64,000 bases of DNA from Streptomyces griseocarneus. GTDB taxonomy: Bacteria; Actinomycetota; Actinomycetes; Streptomycetales; Streptomycetaceae. Of the stretch, positions 16,903-28,080 are shown piece by piece. The notes beneath the pieces were generated by a model. The model had not been told where the DNA came from. It saw only the letters and a program-made list of their open reading frames with translations, and searched no databases. Both the position numbers and the translations under genes were made by a program. How positions within the stretch are numbered: the stretch's first letter is position 1; every line of letters begins with the position of its first letter. The stretch spans positions 62,001-126,000 of the forward strand of contig NZ_BNBL01000012.1 of the NCBI RefSeq assembly GCF_014655595.1. The letters run 5' to 3'.

Positions 16903-16968
16903 GGGGGGCTCCCAACTCCATTTGACGTGGCCATGATGTTGAGGGCCCCCTGACGCTCCGTCAAGGGC

Positions 16969-16999
16969 GGTTTCCGGACACCGATCACCGGTTTCCGGA
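16969..16999 (-). promoter_or_regulatory. Spaced direct repeat upstream of the aminopeptidase gene
   Basis: GGTTTCCGGA occurs at 16969-16978 and 16990-16999, 21 bases apart (two helical turns), each followed by a similar ACCGAT/TATCGG tail. They lie 67-97 bases before the aminopeptidase start and could be regulator sites. Confidence 0.4.
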
Positions 17000-17013
17000 T
17001 ATCGGGCAGGCGT

Positions 17014-18027
17014 TCACCCGCCCTGAACTGTGGTTTCTGTGGCCTGGGGGGCAATTGTGTTTTCTGTGTTACCAGTTGCTGCGAGCCGCCGGGCGGCCTC
17101 CAGCTCCACCCGAGCGTGACGGGCCGTGCGCAGCGCGTCCCAGGTGAGCATCGCCAGCGCCAGCCACACGAGTGCGAAGCCCGCCCAGCGCTCGGCCGGC
17201 ATCTCCTCGTTGAAGACCAGCAGTCCGAGGGCGAACTGGAAGACGGGCGCGAGGTACTGCAGCATCCCCAGCACCGACAGCGGAAGCCGCACGGCGGCCG
17301 CGCCGAAGGAGATCAGCGGCACCGCGGTGATCACGCCGGTGCCCAGCAGGAGCAGGGCGTGGCCGCTGCCCTCGGAGGCGAAGGTGGAGTGCCCGCGCGC
17401 GCCCAGGAAGATCAGGACGGCGAGCGCCGGGAAGAATTGCACGGCCGTCTCGACGGCCATCGACTCCAGCCCGCCGAGGCCGACCTTCTTCTTCACCAGG
17501 CTGTACGTGCTGAAGGTGGCCGCGATCGCGAGTGCGATCCACGGCGGCTTGCCGTAGCCGGCGGCCAGCACCACGACGGCGGCCAGGCCGACGCCCACCG
17601 CCGCCCACTGCGCCGCCCGCAGTCGCTCGCGCATGACGAGGACGCCGAGGGCGATGGTGGCGAGGGGGTTGATGAAGTAGCCCAGGGACGTCTCCACGAC
17701 GTGCCCGGAATTGACGGCCCAGATGTACACCCACCAGTTCGCCGAGATGACGACCGCGCCGATCGCGGCCATGCCGAGTCGCTTGGGCTGCCGCAGCAGC
17801 GGGCGTATCCACTGCCAGCGCCGGGTGACGACCAGGGCGGCGGCGACCGTGACGAGTGACCACACCATGCGGTGGGCGAGGATCTCGATCGAGCCGGCCG
17901 GCTCCAGCAGCGGCCAGTAGAGGGGGAAGAGACCCCAGATGCCGTAGGCGGCGACGCCGTACAGCAGGCCTGCACGGCTTTCGCTGGGCGAACTGGATGA
18001 ACTGGGTGACGGTGGTGTGGGCGGCAT
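17014..18027 (-). CDS. rarD: EamA family transporter RarD
   Basis: A 337-residue integral membrane protein with ten hydrophobic helices in two EamA halves. Family landmarks are GIWGLFPLYWPLL, EILAHRMVWSL and ANWWVYIWAVNSGHVVETSLGYFINPL, the RarD signature. RarD proteins are drug/metabolite-type exporters of uncertain substrate. The ATG at 18027 follows GGGAGGG by seven bases; a longer in-frame start at 18096 lacks a good site. The gene lies downstream of the APC permease on the same strand with an 80-base gap. Confidence 0.92.
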   Translation of the reverse strand: MPPTPPSPSSSSSPSESRAGLLYGVAAYGIWGLFPLYWPLLEPAGSIEILAHRMVWSLVTVAAALVVTRRWQWIRPLLRQPKRLGMAAIGAVVISANWWVYIWAVNSGHVVETSLGYFINPLATIALGVLVMRERLRAAQWAAVGVGLAAVVVLAAGYGKPPWIALAIAATFSTYSLVKKKVGLGGLESMAVETAVQFFPALAVLIFLGARGHSTFASEGSGHALLLLGTGVITAVPLISFGAAAVRLPLSVLGMLQYLAPVFQFALGLLVFNEEMPAERWAGFALVWLALAMLTWDALRTARHARVELEAARRLAATGNTENTIAPQATETTVQGG

Positions 18028-18108
18028 CGGTTTTCCCTCCCGGGGCTCGTCGGCGGCGACCTTGCGACGGTAGACCCCGGTGCCGCGGGCTGTCATGCCC
18101 GTATCGCA

Positions 18109-20124
18109 TTACGGTCGTGGCGTGCCCTCGCCGGAGCGGGCGCGCTGCCGCTCGATCGCCCGGGTGACGTCGAACGGCAGGATCGTCACGGCCACGTTCG
18201 GCAGCTGCTCCAGCACCCTGGCCATCTCCTCCGCCGTGCCGCGGTGCAGCAGCCGCCCCCAGGACGTGGAGTACGTGCGGCGCGGGATCAGCAGGGTCAG
18301 GGCCGTCGTACCGTCCGCCGTGGTGCGGGCGGCGTGCGCGGCCACGGCGTGGCGCAGGCGGCGGTCGGGGCAGTCGACGAGCTCCAGCGGCACGGTGGTG
18401 CCGGAGGAGCGGTCCCAGCGCTCGGCCAGGTGCCGGGCCCGGGGCTCGTCGATGACGAAGTGCAGGGCCCGCACCTCGTCCGGCCGCAGTTCGTGGGCGT
18501 AGCGCAGGGCCTTGATCGCGGCCAGGTCGAGGGTGTCGACGAGGACGTGGACCACGTGCCGCCGCCAGTGGGGGCGGTCGGTGGTGAAGGAGGGCACGGT
18601 CTCCAGGGCGGCGGCCTCCTGGCGGTACTGCCGGTTGATGCGGATCAGCGCCCACACCCCCACGGGGAAGACCACCACGACCAGCCACGCGCCCTCGGTG
18701 AACTTCGTGACGGCGAAGATCACGACGACCAGTGCGGAGACCACCGCGGCGGCCACGTTGACCGCGATCTTCCAGTGGCTCTCCCGGCGCCGCCAGTAGT
18801 GGGCCGTCATCCCGGCGGCGGCCATGGTGAAGCCGGTGAAGACGCCGATGGCGTACAGCGCGACGAGCTTGTCGACGTTGGCGCCGGTCACCAGCAGCAG
18901 CGCCAGCGAGATCACCGTCAGGCAGATGATGCCGTTGGAGAAGGCCAGCCGGTGCCCGCGCCGCGTCAGCTGGCGGGGCAGGAAGCGGTCCTCGGCGACG
19001 AAGCTGGCGAGGAAGGGGAAGCCGGTGAAGGGCGTGTTGGCGCCCGTGTAGAGGATGAGGGCCGTGGCGAGCTGGACGTAGACCAGCCCCGCCGTGCCCG
19101 CCCAGCCGTCACCGAAGACGAGGTGGGCCTCCTGGGCGAGGACGGTGGGGTTGCCGTCCTGGTAGGGGATGGCGTGGGTGAAGTGGGCGAGGGTGGAGAC
19201 GCCCAGCACCATCACGCCCAGGACGCAGCTCATGACGGTCAGGGTGCGCCGGGCGTTGACGCCCTGGGGGCGGCGGAAGGCGGAGACGCCGTTGGAGATC
19301 GCCTCGAGGCCGGTCAGCGACGAGCCGCCGTTGGCGAAGGCGCGCAGCACCATGAACACCGAGGCCCCGTACAGCCAGCCGTGCCCGGCTTCACCCAGCG
19401 GAACGGCTCCCGCCGCGTGGACGTCCGCGTGCGGCAGGCCGCCGTCCAGGGCCCGGACCAGCCCCACGACGAGCATCAGCGCCACCGCGAGCATGAAGAG
19501 GTACGCGGGCGTCGCGAAGGCCCGTCCCGCCTCCCGGATCCCGCGCAGATTCCCGTACATCAGGATCACCACCACTCCCGCCGTGATGGGGAGCTTGAGG
19601 TGGTCGATGCCGGTGTAGCCCTTGCCGGTGAGGTGGGCGAGGGAGATGAGGGCGTCGGTGCCGGCGGCGGTCTGCACGGCGACGGTGACGATGTAGTCGA
19701 CGAGCAGGGCGACGGCGGCGATCTGCGCCACGCGCGGTCCGAAGTTCTCGCGGGCGACGACGTAGGAGCCGCCGGCCCGGGTGTAGACGGAGACGACGTC
19801 GCGGTAGGAGAGGGTCAGCAGCAGCAGGACGAACAGGATCGCGCCGGTCACCGGCATCAGCAGGGTGAAGGCGGCCGCCCCGGCGACGGGGACCAGGATG
19901 CGCAGCATCTCCTCGGTGCCGTAGGCGGTGGAGGAGATGCAGTCGGAGGCGAGGACGCCGAGCGCCATCGGGTTGGAGAGCTTCTCGGCCGCCAGCTGCT
20001 CGGTGACCAGCGGCGGCCCGAGGACCAGGCGCTTGACGCGGTATGCGAGCCGGTCGCGCACCACCGGCGCCGGGGGCGTCGTGGCGGCACGCGGATCGGC
20101 GGCATCGGGATCGGCCATACCCAT
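18109..20124 (-). CDS. APC family permease, KimA-like
   Basis: A 671-residue protein with about 12 membrane helices (60-510) followed by a cytoplasmic domain of about 140 residues. The N-terminal block LSNPMALGVLASDCISSTAYGTEE resembles KimA/YdaO potassium importers of Firmicutes more than amino acid permeases. The C-terminal domain (HVLVDTLDLAAIKALRYA...) is UspA-like, as in KimA, where nucleotide binding regulates uptake. Potassium uptake is therefore a reasonable inference, but amino acid transport is not excluded. The ATG at 20124 has GGGGAAGG upstream; an ATG two codons later is possible. Confidence 0.82.
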   Translation of the reverse strand: MGMADPDAADPRAATTPPAPVVRDRLAYRVKRLVLGPPLVTEQLAAEKLSNPMALGVLASDCISSTAYGTEEMLRILVPVAGAAAFTLLMPVTGAILFVLLLLTLSYRDVVSVYTRAGGSYVVARENFGPRVAQIAAVALLVDYIVTVAVQTAAGTDALISLAHLTGKGYTGIDHLKLPITAGVVVILMYGNLRGIREAGRAFATPAYLFMLAVALMLVVGLVRALDGGLPHADVHAAGAVPLGEAGHGWLYGASVFMVLRAFANGGSSLTGLEAISNGVSAFRRPQGVNARRTLTVMSCVLGVMVLGVSTLAHFTHAIPYQDGNPTVLAQEAHLVFGDGWAGTAGLVYVQLATALILYTGANTPFTGFPFLASFVAEDRFLPRQLTRRGHRLAFSNGIICLTVISLALLLVTGANVDKLVALYAIGVFTGFTMAAAGMTAHYWRRRESHWKIAVNVAAAVVSALVVVIFAVTKFTEGAWLVVVVFPVGVWALIRINRQYRQEAAALETVPSFTTDRPHWRRHVVHVLVDTLDLAAIKALRYAHELRPDEVRALHFVIDEPRARHLAERWDRSSGTTVPLELVDCPDRRLRHAVAAHAARTTADGTTALTLLIPRRTYSTSWGRLLHRGTAEEMARVLEQLPNVAVTILPFDVTRAIERQRARSGEGTPRP

Positions 20125-20160
20125 ATGAGAGCGCCTTCCCCGGAGAAGGCCCGTCAGACG

Positions 20161-20197
20161 CCCCGGCCGGGCACCCGTTTCGGGTGCCCGGCCGGGG
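20161..20197 (-). terminator. Terminator of the korAB operon
   Basis: A perfect 17-base-pair stem with a three-base TTT loop lies 18 bases after the korB stop and ahead of the permease gene. Confidence 0.8.
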
Positions 20198-20214
20198 ACG
20201 GGTGGGCGTACGGG

Positions 20215-23191
<2,977 letters not shown>

Positions 23192-23319
23192 TGCTTCGGA
23201 CCTCCCTCGTGGCGGCGCCGCGCCTTCGGTGGCGCCCAACGGCGTTCCACGGTCATCGTATGTTCGGACGATCATGTACGGATATGAAGTTTGCCCCGGC
23301 CCTCTGATGCCGCACTGAC

Positions 23320-23343
23320 GGCTCCGCGCGACCGCGCGGAGCC
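23320..23343 (-). terminator. Terminator of the response-regulator gene
   Basis: A perfect ten-base-pair stem with a GACC loop starts 22 bases after the regulator stop and separates it from korA. Confidence 0.7.
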
Positions 23344-23364
23344 CTCACCGCCGACGGTAAATGC

Positions 23365-24042
23365 TCACGACCGGAGGTAGGTGAGAACGGCGAGCACCCG
23401 CCGGTGATCCCCGTCACTCGGCGACAGGCCCAGCTTCAGGAAGATGTTGCTGACGTGCTTCTCCACCGCCCCGTCGCTGACCACCAGCTGCCGGGCGATG
23501 GCGGAGTTCGTGCGCCCCTCGGCCATCAGGCCGAGGACCTCCCGCTCGCGCGGGGTGAGCCCGGCCAGCACGTCCTGCTTGCGGCTGCGGCCCAGCAGCT
23601 GCGCCACGACCTCCGGGTCCAGCGCCGTGCCGCCCCGGGCGACCCGGACCACCGCGTCCACGAACTCGCGCACCTCGGCGACGCGGTCCTTCAGCAGATA
23701 CCCCACGCCCCGGCTGCTGCCGGCCAGCAGCTCCGTGGCGTACTGCTCCTCCACGTACTGCGACAGCACCAGCACCCCCAGCTCGGGGTGGTCCCGGCGC
23801 AGCCGCACGGCCGCCCGCACGCCCTCGTCGGTGTGGGTCGGGGGCATCCGCACGTCCGCGACCACCACGTCCGGCAGGGTGCCGTCGGCCGCGAGGTCCG
23901 TGATGGTCTTGATCAGCGCATCTCCGTCGCCCACCCCCGCCACGACGTCGTGGCCCAGGTCGGTCAGCAGCCGGGTCAGGCCCTCCCGCAGCAGCACCGA
24001 GTCCTCGGCGATGACCACCCGCACCCTGTCCTCAACGATCAC
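23365..24042 (-). CDS. LuxR-type (NarL family) response regulator
   Basis: A 225-residue regulator. The receiver domain starts VRVVIAEDSVLLREGL, with the phosphorylated Asp in DVVVADVRMPP. The C-terminal helix-turn-helix is LTPREREVLGLMAEGRTNSAIARQL. It should pair with one or both histidine kinases encoded just upstream. The start is uncertain: GTG at 24042 follows CCGGAAG, while GTG at 24024, six codons later, follows GAGGA at similar quality. A hairpin lies between it and the kinases, so it may have its own promoter. Adjacent korAB or nuo genes are plausible targets. Confidence 0.9.
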   Translation of the reverse strand: MIVEDRVRVVIAEDSVLLREGLTRLLTDLGHDVVAGVGDGDALIKTITDLAADGTLPDVVVADVRMPPTHTDEGVRAAVRLRRDHPELGVLVLSQYVEEQYATELLAGSSRGVGYLLKDRVAEVREFVDAVVRVARGGTALDPEVVAQLLGRSRKQDVLAGLTPREREVLGLMAEGRTNSAIARQLVVSDGAVEKHVSNIFLKLGLSPSDGDHRRVLAVLTYLRS

Positions 24043-24098
24043 GATCTTCCGGCCCCCAGGCAGCGACGCTTGAACGAATGTCCCCAGCATCGCAGCAT

Positions 24099-24129
24099 CC
24101 GGCCCCGGAGCGGGCGGCTCCGGGGCCGG
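24099..24129 (-). terminator. Hairpin between kinase and regulator genes
   Basis: A 13-base-pair stem with a five-base loop, downstream of the first sensor kinase and upstream of the response regulator. It may terminate most kinase transcripts. Confidence 0.65.
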
Positions 24130-24160
24130 TCGGCGGGGCGGACGCCCGCCCGCGGGGAGG

Positions 24161-25513
24161 TCAGGCGCGCCAGGGCAGCTCCGCCGTCACGGTCGTCGGG
24201 CCGCCCGCCGGGGAGTCCACCAGCAGCAGCCCGTCCACCGACTCCAGCCGCTCGGCGAGCCCGGCCAGTCCGCTGCCGCCCGACGTCGAGGCGCCGCCCC
24301 GCCCGTCGTCCCAGACCTGCAGCATCAGCCGGTCCGCCGAGCGCCACACGTCCACCCGGGCCGTGGCCGCCCGGCTGTGCTTGCTGATGTTCTGCAGGAG
24401 CTCGGAGACGGTGAAGTAGGCGATGCCCTCGATGGCCGGCGCCGGGCGCGCGGCCAGGTCCACCTCGGCCGTCACGGGCACCGTGCAGCGCGCGGCCAGC
24501 GCGGAGAGGGCCGGGCCGAGGCCGCGGTCGGTGAGGATGGCGGGGTGGATGCCGCGGGCGAGGTCGCGCAGTTCCTGCAGGGCGAGCTTGACCTCGCCGT
24601 GGGCCTCGTCGACCATCCGTGCGGCCGCCTCCGGGTCCTCCTCCAGCTTCTCCTTCGCCAGGCCCAGATCCATGGCGAGGGCGACGAGGCGGGCCTGGGC
24701 GCCGTCGTGCAGGTCGCGCTCGATGCGGCGCAGGTCGGCGGCGGCGGTGTCGACCACCACGCCCCGGTCCTCCTCCAGCTCCCACACCCGCTCCGCCAGC
24801 CGCGACGGCCCCAGCAGCCCCGACACCATCAGCCGGTCCACCTGCGCCAGACCCCGGATGACCCAGGGCGTGCCCAGGACCAGCACCAGGCCGATGCCGC
24901 AGGTCGCACCGACCTCGAAGGGGCTGTCGAGGTAGAAGGCGTAGCCGTCGGAGTCGCCGTAGAGCTGCATGCCCGGCTGGCCGAGGTAGGTGGGCTGCGT
25001 CCACTGCCACACCGGGTACAGGAAGAGGCCCCAGGCGACCGTCATCAGCACCAGCGACGTCACGAACGTGAAGATCGCCCACGGGAAGTGCAGCACCATG
25101 TACAGCAGGTGCCGCCAGGACGTCCCGCTCTTGAGCAGCGCCCCCACCCACGCCATCAGGCCGCCCCGCGGCCTGCCCTTGGCGTTCACGCGCCGGGGCC
25201 GTACGGGCTCGGGCTCGGCGACGTCCAGCCGCAGCAGCCCCCGCGCCCGCATCCGCTCCAGCGCGCCCAGCCCGCGCGCCCCCGCGAGCGTGGCCGCCAG
25301 CACCGGCACCCCCAGGAAGGTGACCAGCAGGCCGATGCCCAGCGCGGTCATCGTGACGGCGTACGAGAACAGGACGACCGCGACCGGCAGCCCGGTCAGG
25401 AAGTAGAGGAACTCCCGCCAGGTGCGGCCCTCCAGCGGCGCGCGCAGCACGGCGGGCACGCGGGGTGAGCCTGCCGCCGCCCGCCGCCGGTCGGATCCGT
25501 AGTCGATGGCCAT
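24161..25513 (-). CDS. Sensor histidine kinase (first of a tandem pair)
   Basis: A 450-residue kinase of the NarL-partner (HisKA_3) type. It has an N-terminal sensor region with about four membrane helices and a 50-residue extracytoplasmic loop (WQWTQPTYLGQPGM...). The dimerisation helix carries the phospho-acceptor His in ERDLHDGAQARL near residue 258. The ATPase domain has the N box SELLQNISKHS and the G box WDDGRGG/GGSGLAGLAERL. The ATG at 25513 starts MAIDYGSDRRR. The kinase core is almost identical to that of the next gene, including two DNA blocks of 110 and 81 bases with no difference. Confidence 0.93.
   Translation of the reverse strand: MAIDYGSDRRRAAAGSPRVPAVLRAPLEGRTWREFLYFLTGLPVAVVLFSYAVTMTALGIGLLVTFLGVPVLAATLAGARGLGALERMRARGLLRLDVAEPEPVRPRRVNAKGRPRGGLMAWVGALLKSGTSWRHLLYMVLHFPWAIFTFVTSLVLMTVAWGLFLYPVWQWTQPTYLGQPGMQLYGDSDGYAFYLDSPFEVGATCGIGLVLVLGTPWVIRGLAQVDRLMVSGLLGPSRLAERVWELEEDRGVVVDTAAADLRRIERDLHDGAQARLVALAMDLGLAKEKLEEDPEAAARMVDEAHGEVKLALQELRDLARGIHPAILTDRGLGPALSALAARCTVPVTAEVDLAARPAPAIEGIAYFTVSELLQNISKHSRAATARVDVWRSADRLMLQVWDDGRGGASTSGGSGLAGLAERLESVDGLLLVDSPAGGPTTVTAELPWRA
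24510..24619 (-). repeat. 110-bp block identical to 26027-26136
   Basis: The kinase-core DNA here is identical over 110 bases to the same part of the neighbouring kinase gene. A second block, 24671-24751, is identical to 26188-26268. Flanking sensor regions have diverged strongly, so the identity looks like recent conversion or strong local constraint. Confidence 0.85.
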
Positions 25514-25633
25514 CCTCGCCGTCCTCGCCCTCGTCGTCCGCGGTGCCGGTCCCCGCCCTTCGCGGGGCTCCCGGCCTTCCCCAAGGCTCCCGCCCGAGGG
25601 GGGCGCGCGGCCATGCGGCGGGTCGGTGTCCTG

Positions 25634-25655
25634 GGGGTGGGGCTGTCCCCACCCC
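25634..25655 (-). promoter_or_regulatory. GGGGTGGGG-CTGT-CCCCACCCC inverted repeat
   Basis: A perfect nine-base-pair inverted repeat 11 bases after the stop of the upstream kinase and about 120 bases before the start of the downstream one. It closely resembles the repeat at 26919-26938, before the other kinase. It could be a terminator, an operator, or both. Confidence 0.5.
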
Positions 25656-25665
25656 GGGGCGGGCG

Positions 25666-26862
25666 TCAGCCGCCGGTGCGGTCCCGCCATGGCAGCTCGG
25701 CCGTGACCACCGTGGGGCCGCCGGCGGGGGAGTCCACCACGAAGCGCCCGTCGACCGAGCCCAGCCGCTCGGCGAGCCCGGCCAGTCCGCTGCCGCCCGA
25801 CGTCGAGGCGCCGCCGCGCCCGTCATCGCGCACCTGGATCAGCAGCCGGTCCCGCTTCCGCCACACCTCGACGCCCGCCGTGGCCGCCCGGCTGTGCTTG
25901 CTGATGTTCTGCAGGAGCTCGGAGACGGTGAAGTAGGCGATGCCCTCGATCGCGGGCGCCGGACGGGCCGGCAGGTCCACCGCCACCTGCACCGGGACCG
26001 TGCAGCGCGTCGCCACCGACGACAGCGCCGGGCCGAGGCCGCGGTCGGTGAGGATGGCGGGGTGGATGCCGCGGGCGAGGTCGCGCAGTTCCTGCAGGGC
26101 GAGCTTGACCTCGCCGTGGGCCTCGTCGACCATCCGCGCCGCCGCCTCCGGGTCCTCCAGCAGCTTCTCCTTCGCCAGACCGAGGCCCATGGCGAGGGCG
26201 ACGAGGCGGGCCTGGGCGCCGTCGTGCAGGTCGCGCTCGATGCGGCGCAGGTCGGCGGCGGCGGTGTCCACCACCACGCCCCGGTCCTCCTCCAGCTCGG
26301 CCACCCGCCGCTCCAGCTCGCTGGAGGGGCACAGCAGCCCGCGCACCATCGCCCGGTCCGCGAGCGTCATGGCGCGCGCCAGGTGCCCCAGCACCGGCCA
26401 GGCGACGAACAGGGCGACCAGGGTGACGGTGAACGTGAGAACGCCCCATGGCAATCGCATGAACGCGTACAGCGTGCTGCGCCAGCCCACCGGGTCCTTC
26501 AGCGTCGCCCACAGCCAGCCGAAGAACCCCCGGTCCTTCCGGCCGCGCGCCAGCGGGCTGGGCTCGTCGATCCGCACGCCCAGCAGGCGGCGGGCCCGCC
26601 CCCGCTCCACCCGCCCCAGCACCCGGGATCCCATCAGGCCCAGCGCCAGCAGCGGCAGGCCCACGACGGTGACGGACAGCGCCACGCCCGCGTAGAGCCA
26701 GAGGGAGACGTAGAGGAAGCCGAGGATGCCCTCGGGCAGGTTGAGGAGGAGGTGTGCCACCTCCTTCCAGGTCTGCGCCCCGAAGGCGAAGCGGGCGGGT
26801 GGCAGGTGGTCCTCGACGGAATCGGAATCAGCGGTTTCGCTTCCGGCGCTGCTGGCGTTCAT
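25666..26862 (-). CDS. Sensor histidine kinase (second of a tandem pair)
   Basis: A 398-residue HisKA_3 kinase, paralogue of the gene at 24161. The membrane part has about four helices arranged as two hydrophobic pairs, but lacks the long extracytoplasmic loop of its partner. The phospho-His is in ERDLHDGAQARL, followed by the ATPase boxes SELLQNISKHS and RDDGRGG/GGSGLAGLAERL. ATG at 26862 is the first start of the conserved protein. It is divergent from nuoA, sharing a 172-base promoter region with an inverted repeat at 26919. Two kinases beside one regulator suggests either shared signalling or a heterodimer. Confidence 0.93.
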   Translation of the reverse strand: MNASSAGSETADSDSVEDHLPPARFAFGAQTWKEVAHLLLNLPEGILGFLYVSLWLYAGVALSVTVVGLPLLALGLMGSRVLGRVERGRARRLLGVRIDEPSPLARGRKDRGFFGWLWATLKDPVGWRSTLYAFMRLPWGVLTFTVTLVALFVAWPVLGHLARAMTLADRAMVRGLLCPSSELERRVAELEEDRGVVVDTAAADLRRIERDLHDGAQARLVALAMGLGLAKEKLLEDPEAAARMVDEAHGEVKLALQELRDLARGIHPAILTDRGLGPALSSVATRCTVPVQVAVDLPARPAPAIEGIAYFTVSELLQNISKHSRAATAGVEVWRKRDRLLIQVRDDGRGGASTSGGSGLAGLAERLGSVDGRFVVDSPAGGPTVVTAELPWRDRTGG

Positions 26863-26918
26863 ACGGCAAGCCTGCCCGGCCCGTACGGGCCGTCGCCATG
26901 GGGGCCATGGGTGGGGAC

Positions 26919-26938
26919 GGGTGGGGATAACCCCACCC
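26919..26938. promoter_or_regulatory. GGGTGGGG-ATAA-CCCCACCC inverted repeat in the kinase/nuoA divergent region
   Basis: A perfect eight-base-pair inverted repeat with a four-base spacer, located 57 bases before the kinase start and about 97 bases before nuoA. Its arms match those of the repeat at 25634-25655, which supports a regulator-binding role. Confidence 0.5.
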
Positions 26939-26978
26939 CTGGCCGGACAGCGCGGCTCACCCCGGCCCTGGCAGGGCC

Positions 26979-26984
26979 TAGACT
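26979..26984 (+). promoter_or_regulatory. Candidate -10 element for the second nuo operon
   Basis: TAGACT fits the HrdB-type -10 consensus and lies 51 bases before the nuoA GTG. No good -35 hexamer is seen at the usual distance. Confidence 0.35.
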
Positions 26985-27034
26985 CGCGTGCGTACAGATC
27001 GTCGAACAAACAGGACAGGGAACGAGGGGCGGAC

Positions 27035-27451
27035 GTGCCGGAGGCAACCGTGCGCACCAGTAGCGCCGATGTCCAGCTCGCGTCGGAGTACTTCCACGCC
27101 TATTCCGTGGTCGGTCTCCTCGCGGTGATCGGAGTGCTCTTCGTCGCCGTGGCCTTCGGGGCCGGACGGCTCCTGCGGCCGGTGGCGCCGACGCCGGAGA
27201 AACTGCTCACGTACGAGTGCGGGGTGGACCCCGTCGGCGAGGGCTGGGCGCACACCCAGGTGCGCTACTACGTCTACGCCTTCCTGTACGTGATCTTCGC
27301 GGTGGACTCGATCTTCCTGTTCCCCTGGGCGACGGTGTTCGCCGCGCCGGGCTTCGGCGGAGCGACGCTGGTGGAGATGTTCATCTTCCTCGGCTTCCTC
27401 GCCGTGGGCCTGTTGTACGCATGGAAGAAGGGCGTCCTCGAATGGACGTGA
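27035..27451 (+). CDS. nuoA: NADH-quinone oxidoreductase subunit A, second operon
   Basis: A 138-residue membrane subunit with three helices. The loop LLTYECGVDPVGEGWAHTQVRYYVYAFLYVIFAVDSIFLFPW contains the conserved Cys and acidic residues near the quinone site. It opens the second, reduced complex I operon. GTG at 27035 follows GAGGGG; GTG at 27050 follows GGAGG at five bases and is equally possible. The stop overlaps the next gene by ten bases. It is divergent from the sensor kinase. Confidence 0.94.
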   Translation: MPEATVRTSSADVQLASEYFHAYSVVGLLAVIGVLFVAVAFGAGRLLRPVAPTPEKLLTYECGVDPVGEGWAHTQVRYYVYAFLYVIFAVDSIFLFPWATVFAAPGFGGATLVEMFIFLGFLAVGLLYAWKKGVLEWT

Positions 27452-28080
27452 CACCGCCAGTGACTCCGCCCGTGGACCTCCCGGAGCCGCGCCGCCTCGG
27501 GCCGCTGGCCCGCCTCGCGCCCGAGCCCATGAAGGTCGTCCTGAACTGGGGCCGGCGCTACAGCCTGTGGGTCTTCAACTTCGGGCTGGCCTGCTGCGCG
27601 ATCGAGTTCATCGCGGCCTCCATGGCCCGGCACGACTTCATCCGCCTCGGCGTCATCCCCTTCGCGCCGGGCCCGCGCCAGGCCGACCTCATGATCGTCT
27701 CCGGCACGGTGACCGACAAGATGGCCCCGGCCGTCAAGCGGCTCTACGAGCAGATGCCCGAGCCGAAGTACGTCATCTCCTTCGGCGCCTGCTCGAACTG
27801 CGGCGGCCCCTACTGGGACTCGTACTCCGTCACCAAGGGCGTCGACCAGATCATCCCCGTGGACGTCTACGTCCCCGGCTGCCCGCCGCGCCCCGAGGCG
27901 CTGCTGCAGGGGATCATCAAGCTGCAGGAGAAGATCGCCCAGGAGTCGCTGGGCGAGCGGTACGCCGCCGCCGGTTCCGCCGCGGGCGGTGCGGCCACGG
28001 CGGGTCAGCTCCGCAGCGGCCTGGTCACCCCGCCTCCGGCGCCGGGCGCGGCCGCCGACTCCGAGGAGACGGACCGATGA
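27442..28080 (+). CDS. nuoB: NADH-quinone oxidoreductase subunit B, second operon
   Basis: A 212-residue subunit that carries the terminal N2 iron-sulphur cluster. All four ligand Cys are present: the CC pair in FGLACCAIEF, Cys in SFGACSNCGGPYWDSY, and Cys in YVPGCPPRPEAL. It can therefore pass electrons to quinone if a NuoD partner is available. The last 40 residues are an Ala/Gly/Pro-rich tail. It overlaps nuoA by ten bases and nuoC by four (ATGA). Confidence 0.96.
   Translation: MDVTPPVTPPVDLPEPRRLGPLARLAPEPMKVVLNWGRRYSLWVFNFGLACCAIEFIAASMARHDFIRLGVIPFAPGPRQADLMIVSGTVTDKMAPAVKRLYEQMPEPKYVISFGACSNCGGPYWDSYSVTKGVDQIIPVDVYVPGCPPRPEALLQGIIKLQEKIAQESLGERYAAAGSAAGGAATAGQLRSGLVTPPPAPGAAADSEETDR

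Noticed and set aside
25514..25690. N-terminal extension of the first kinase (60 more residues)
   Set aside because: It runs through a Pro/Gly/Arg-rich intergenic stretch containing an inverted repeat and overlaps the end of the neighbouring kinase gene; ATG at 25513 is more natural.
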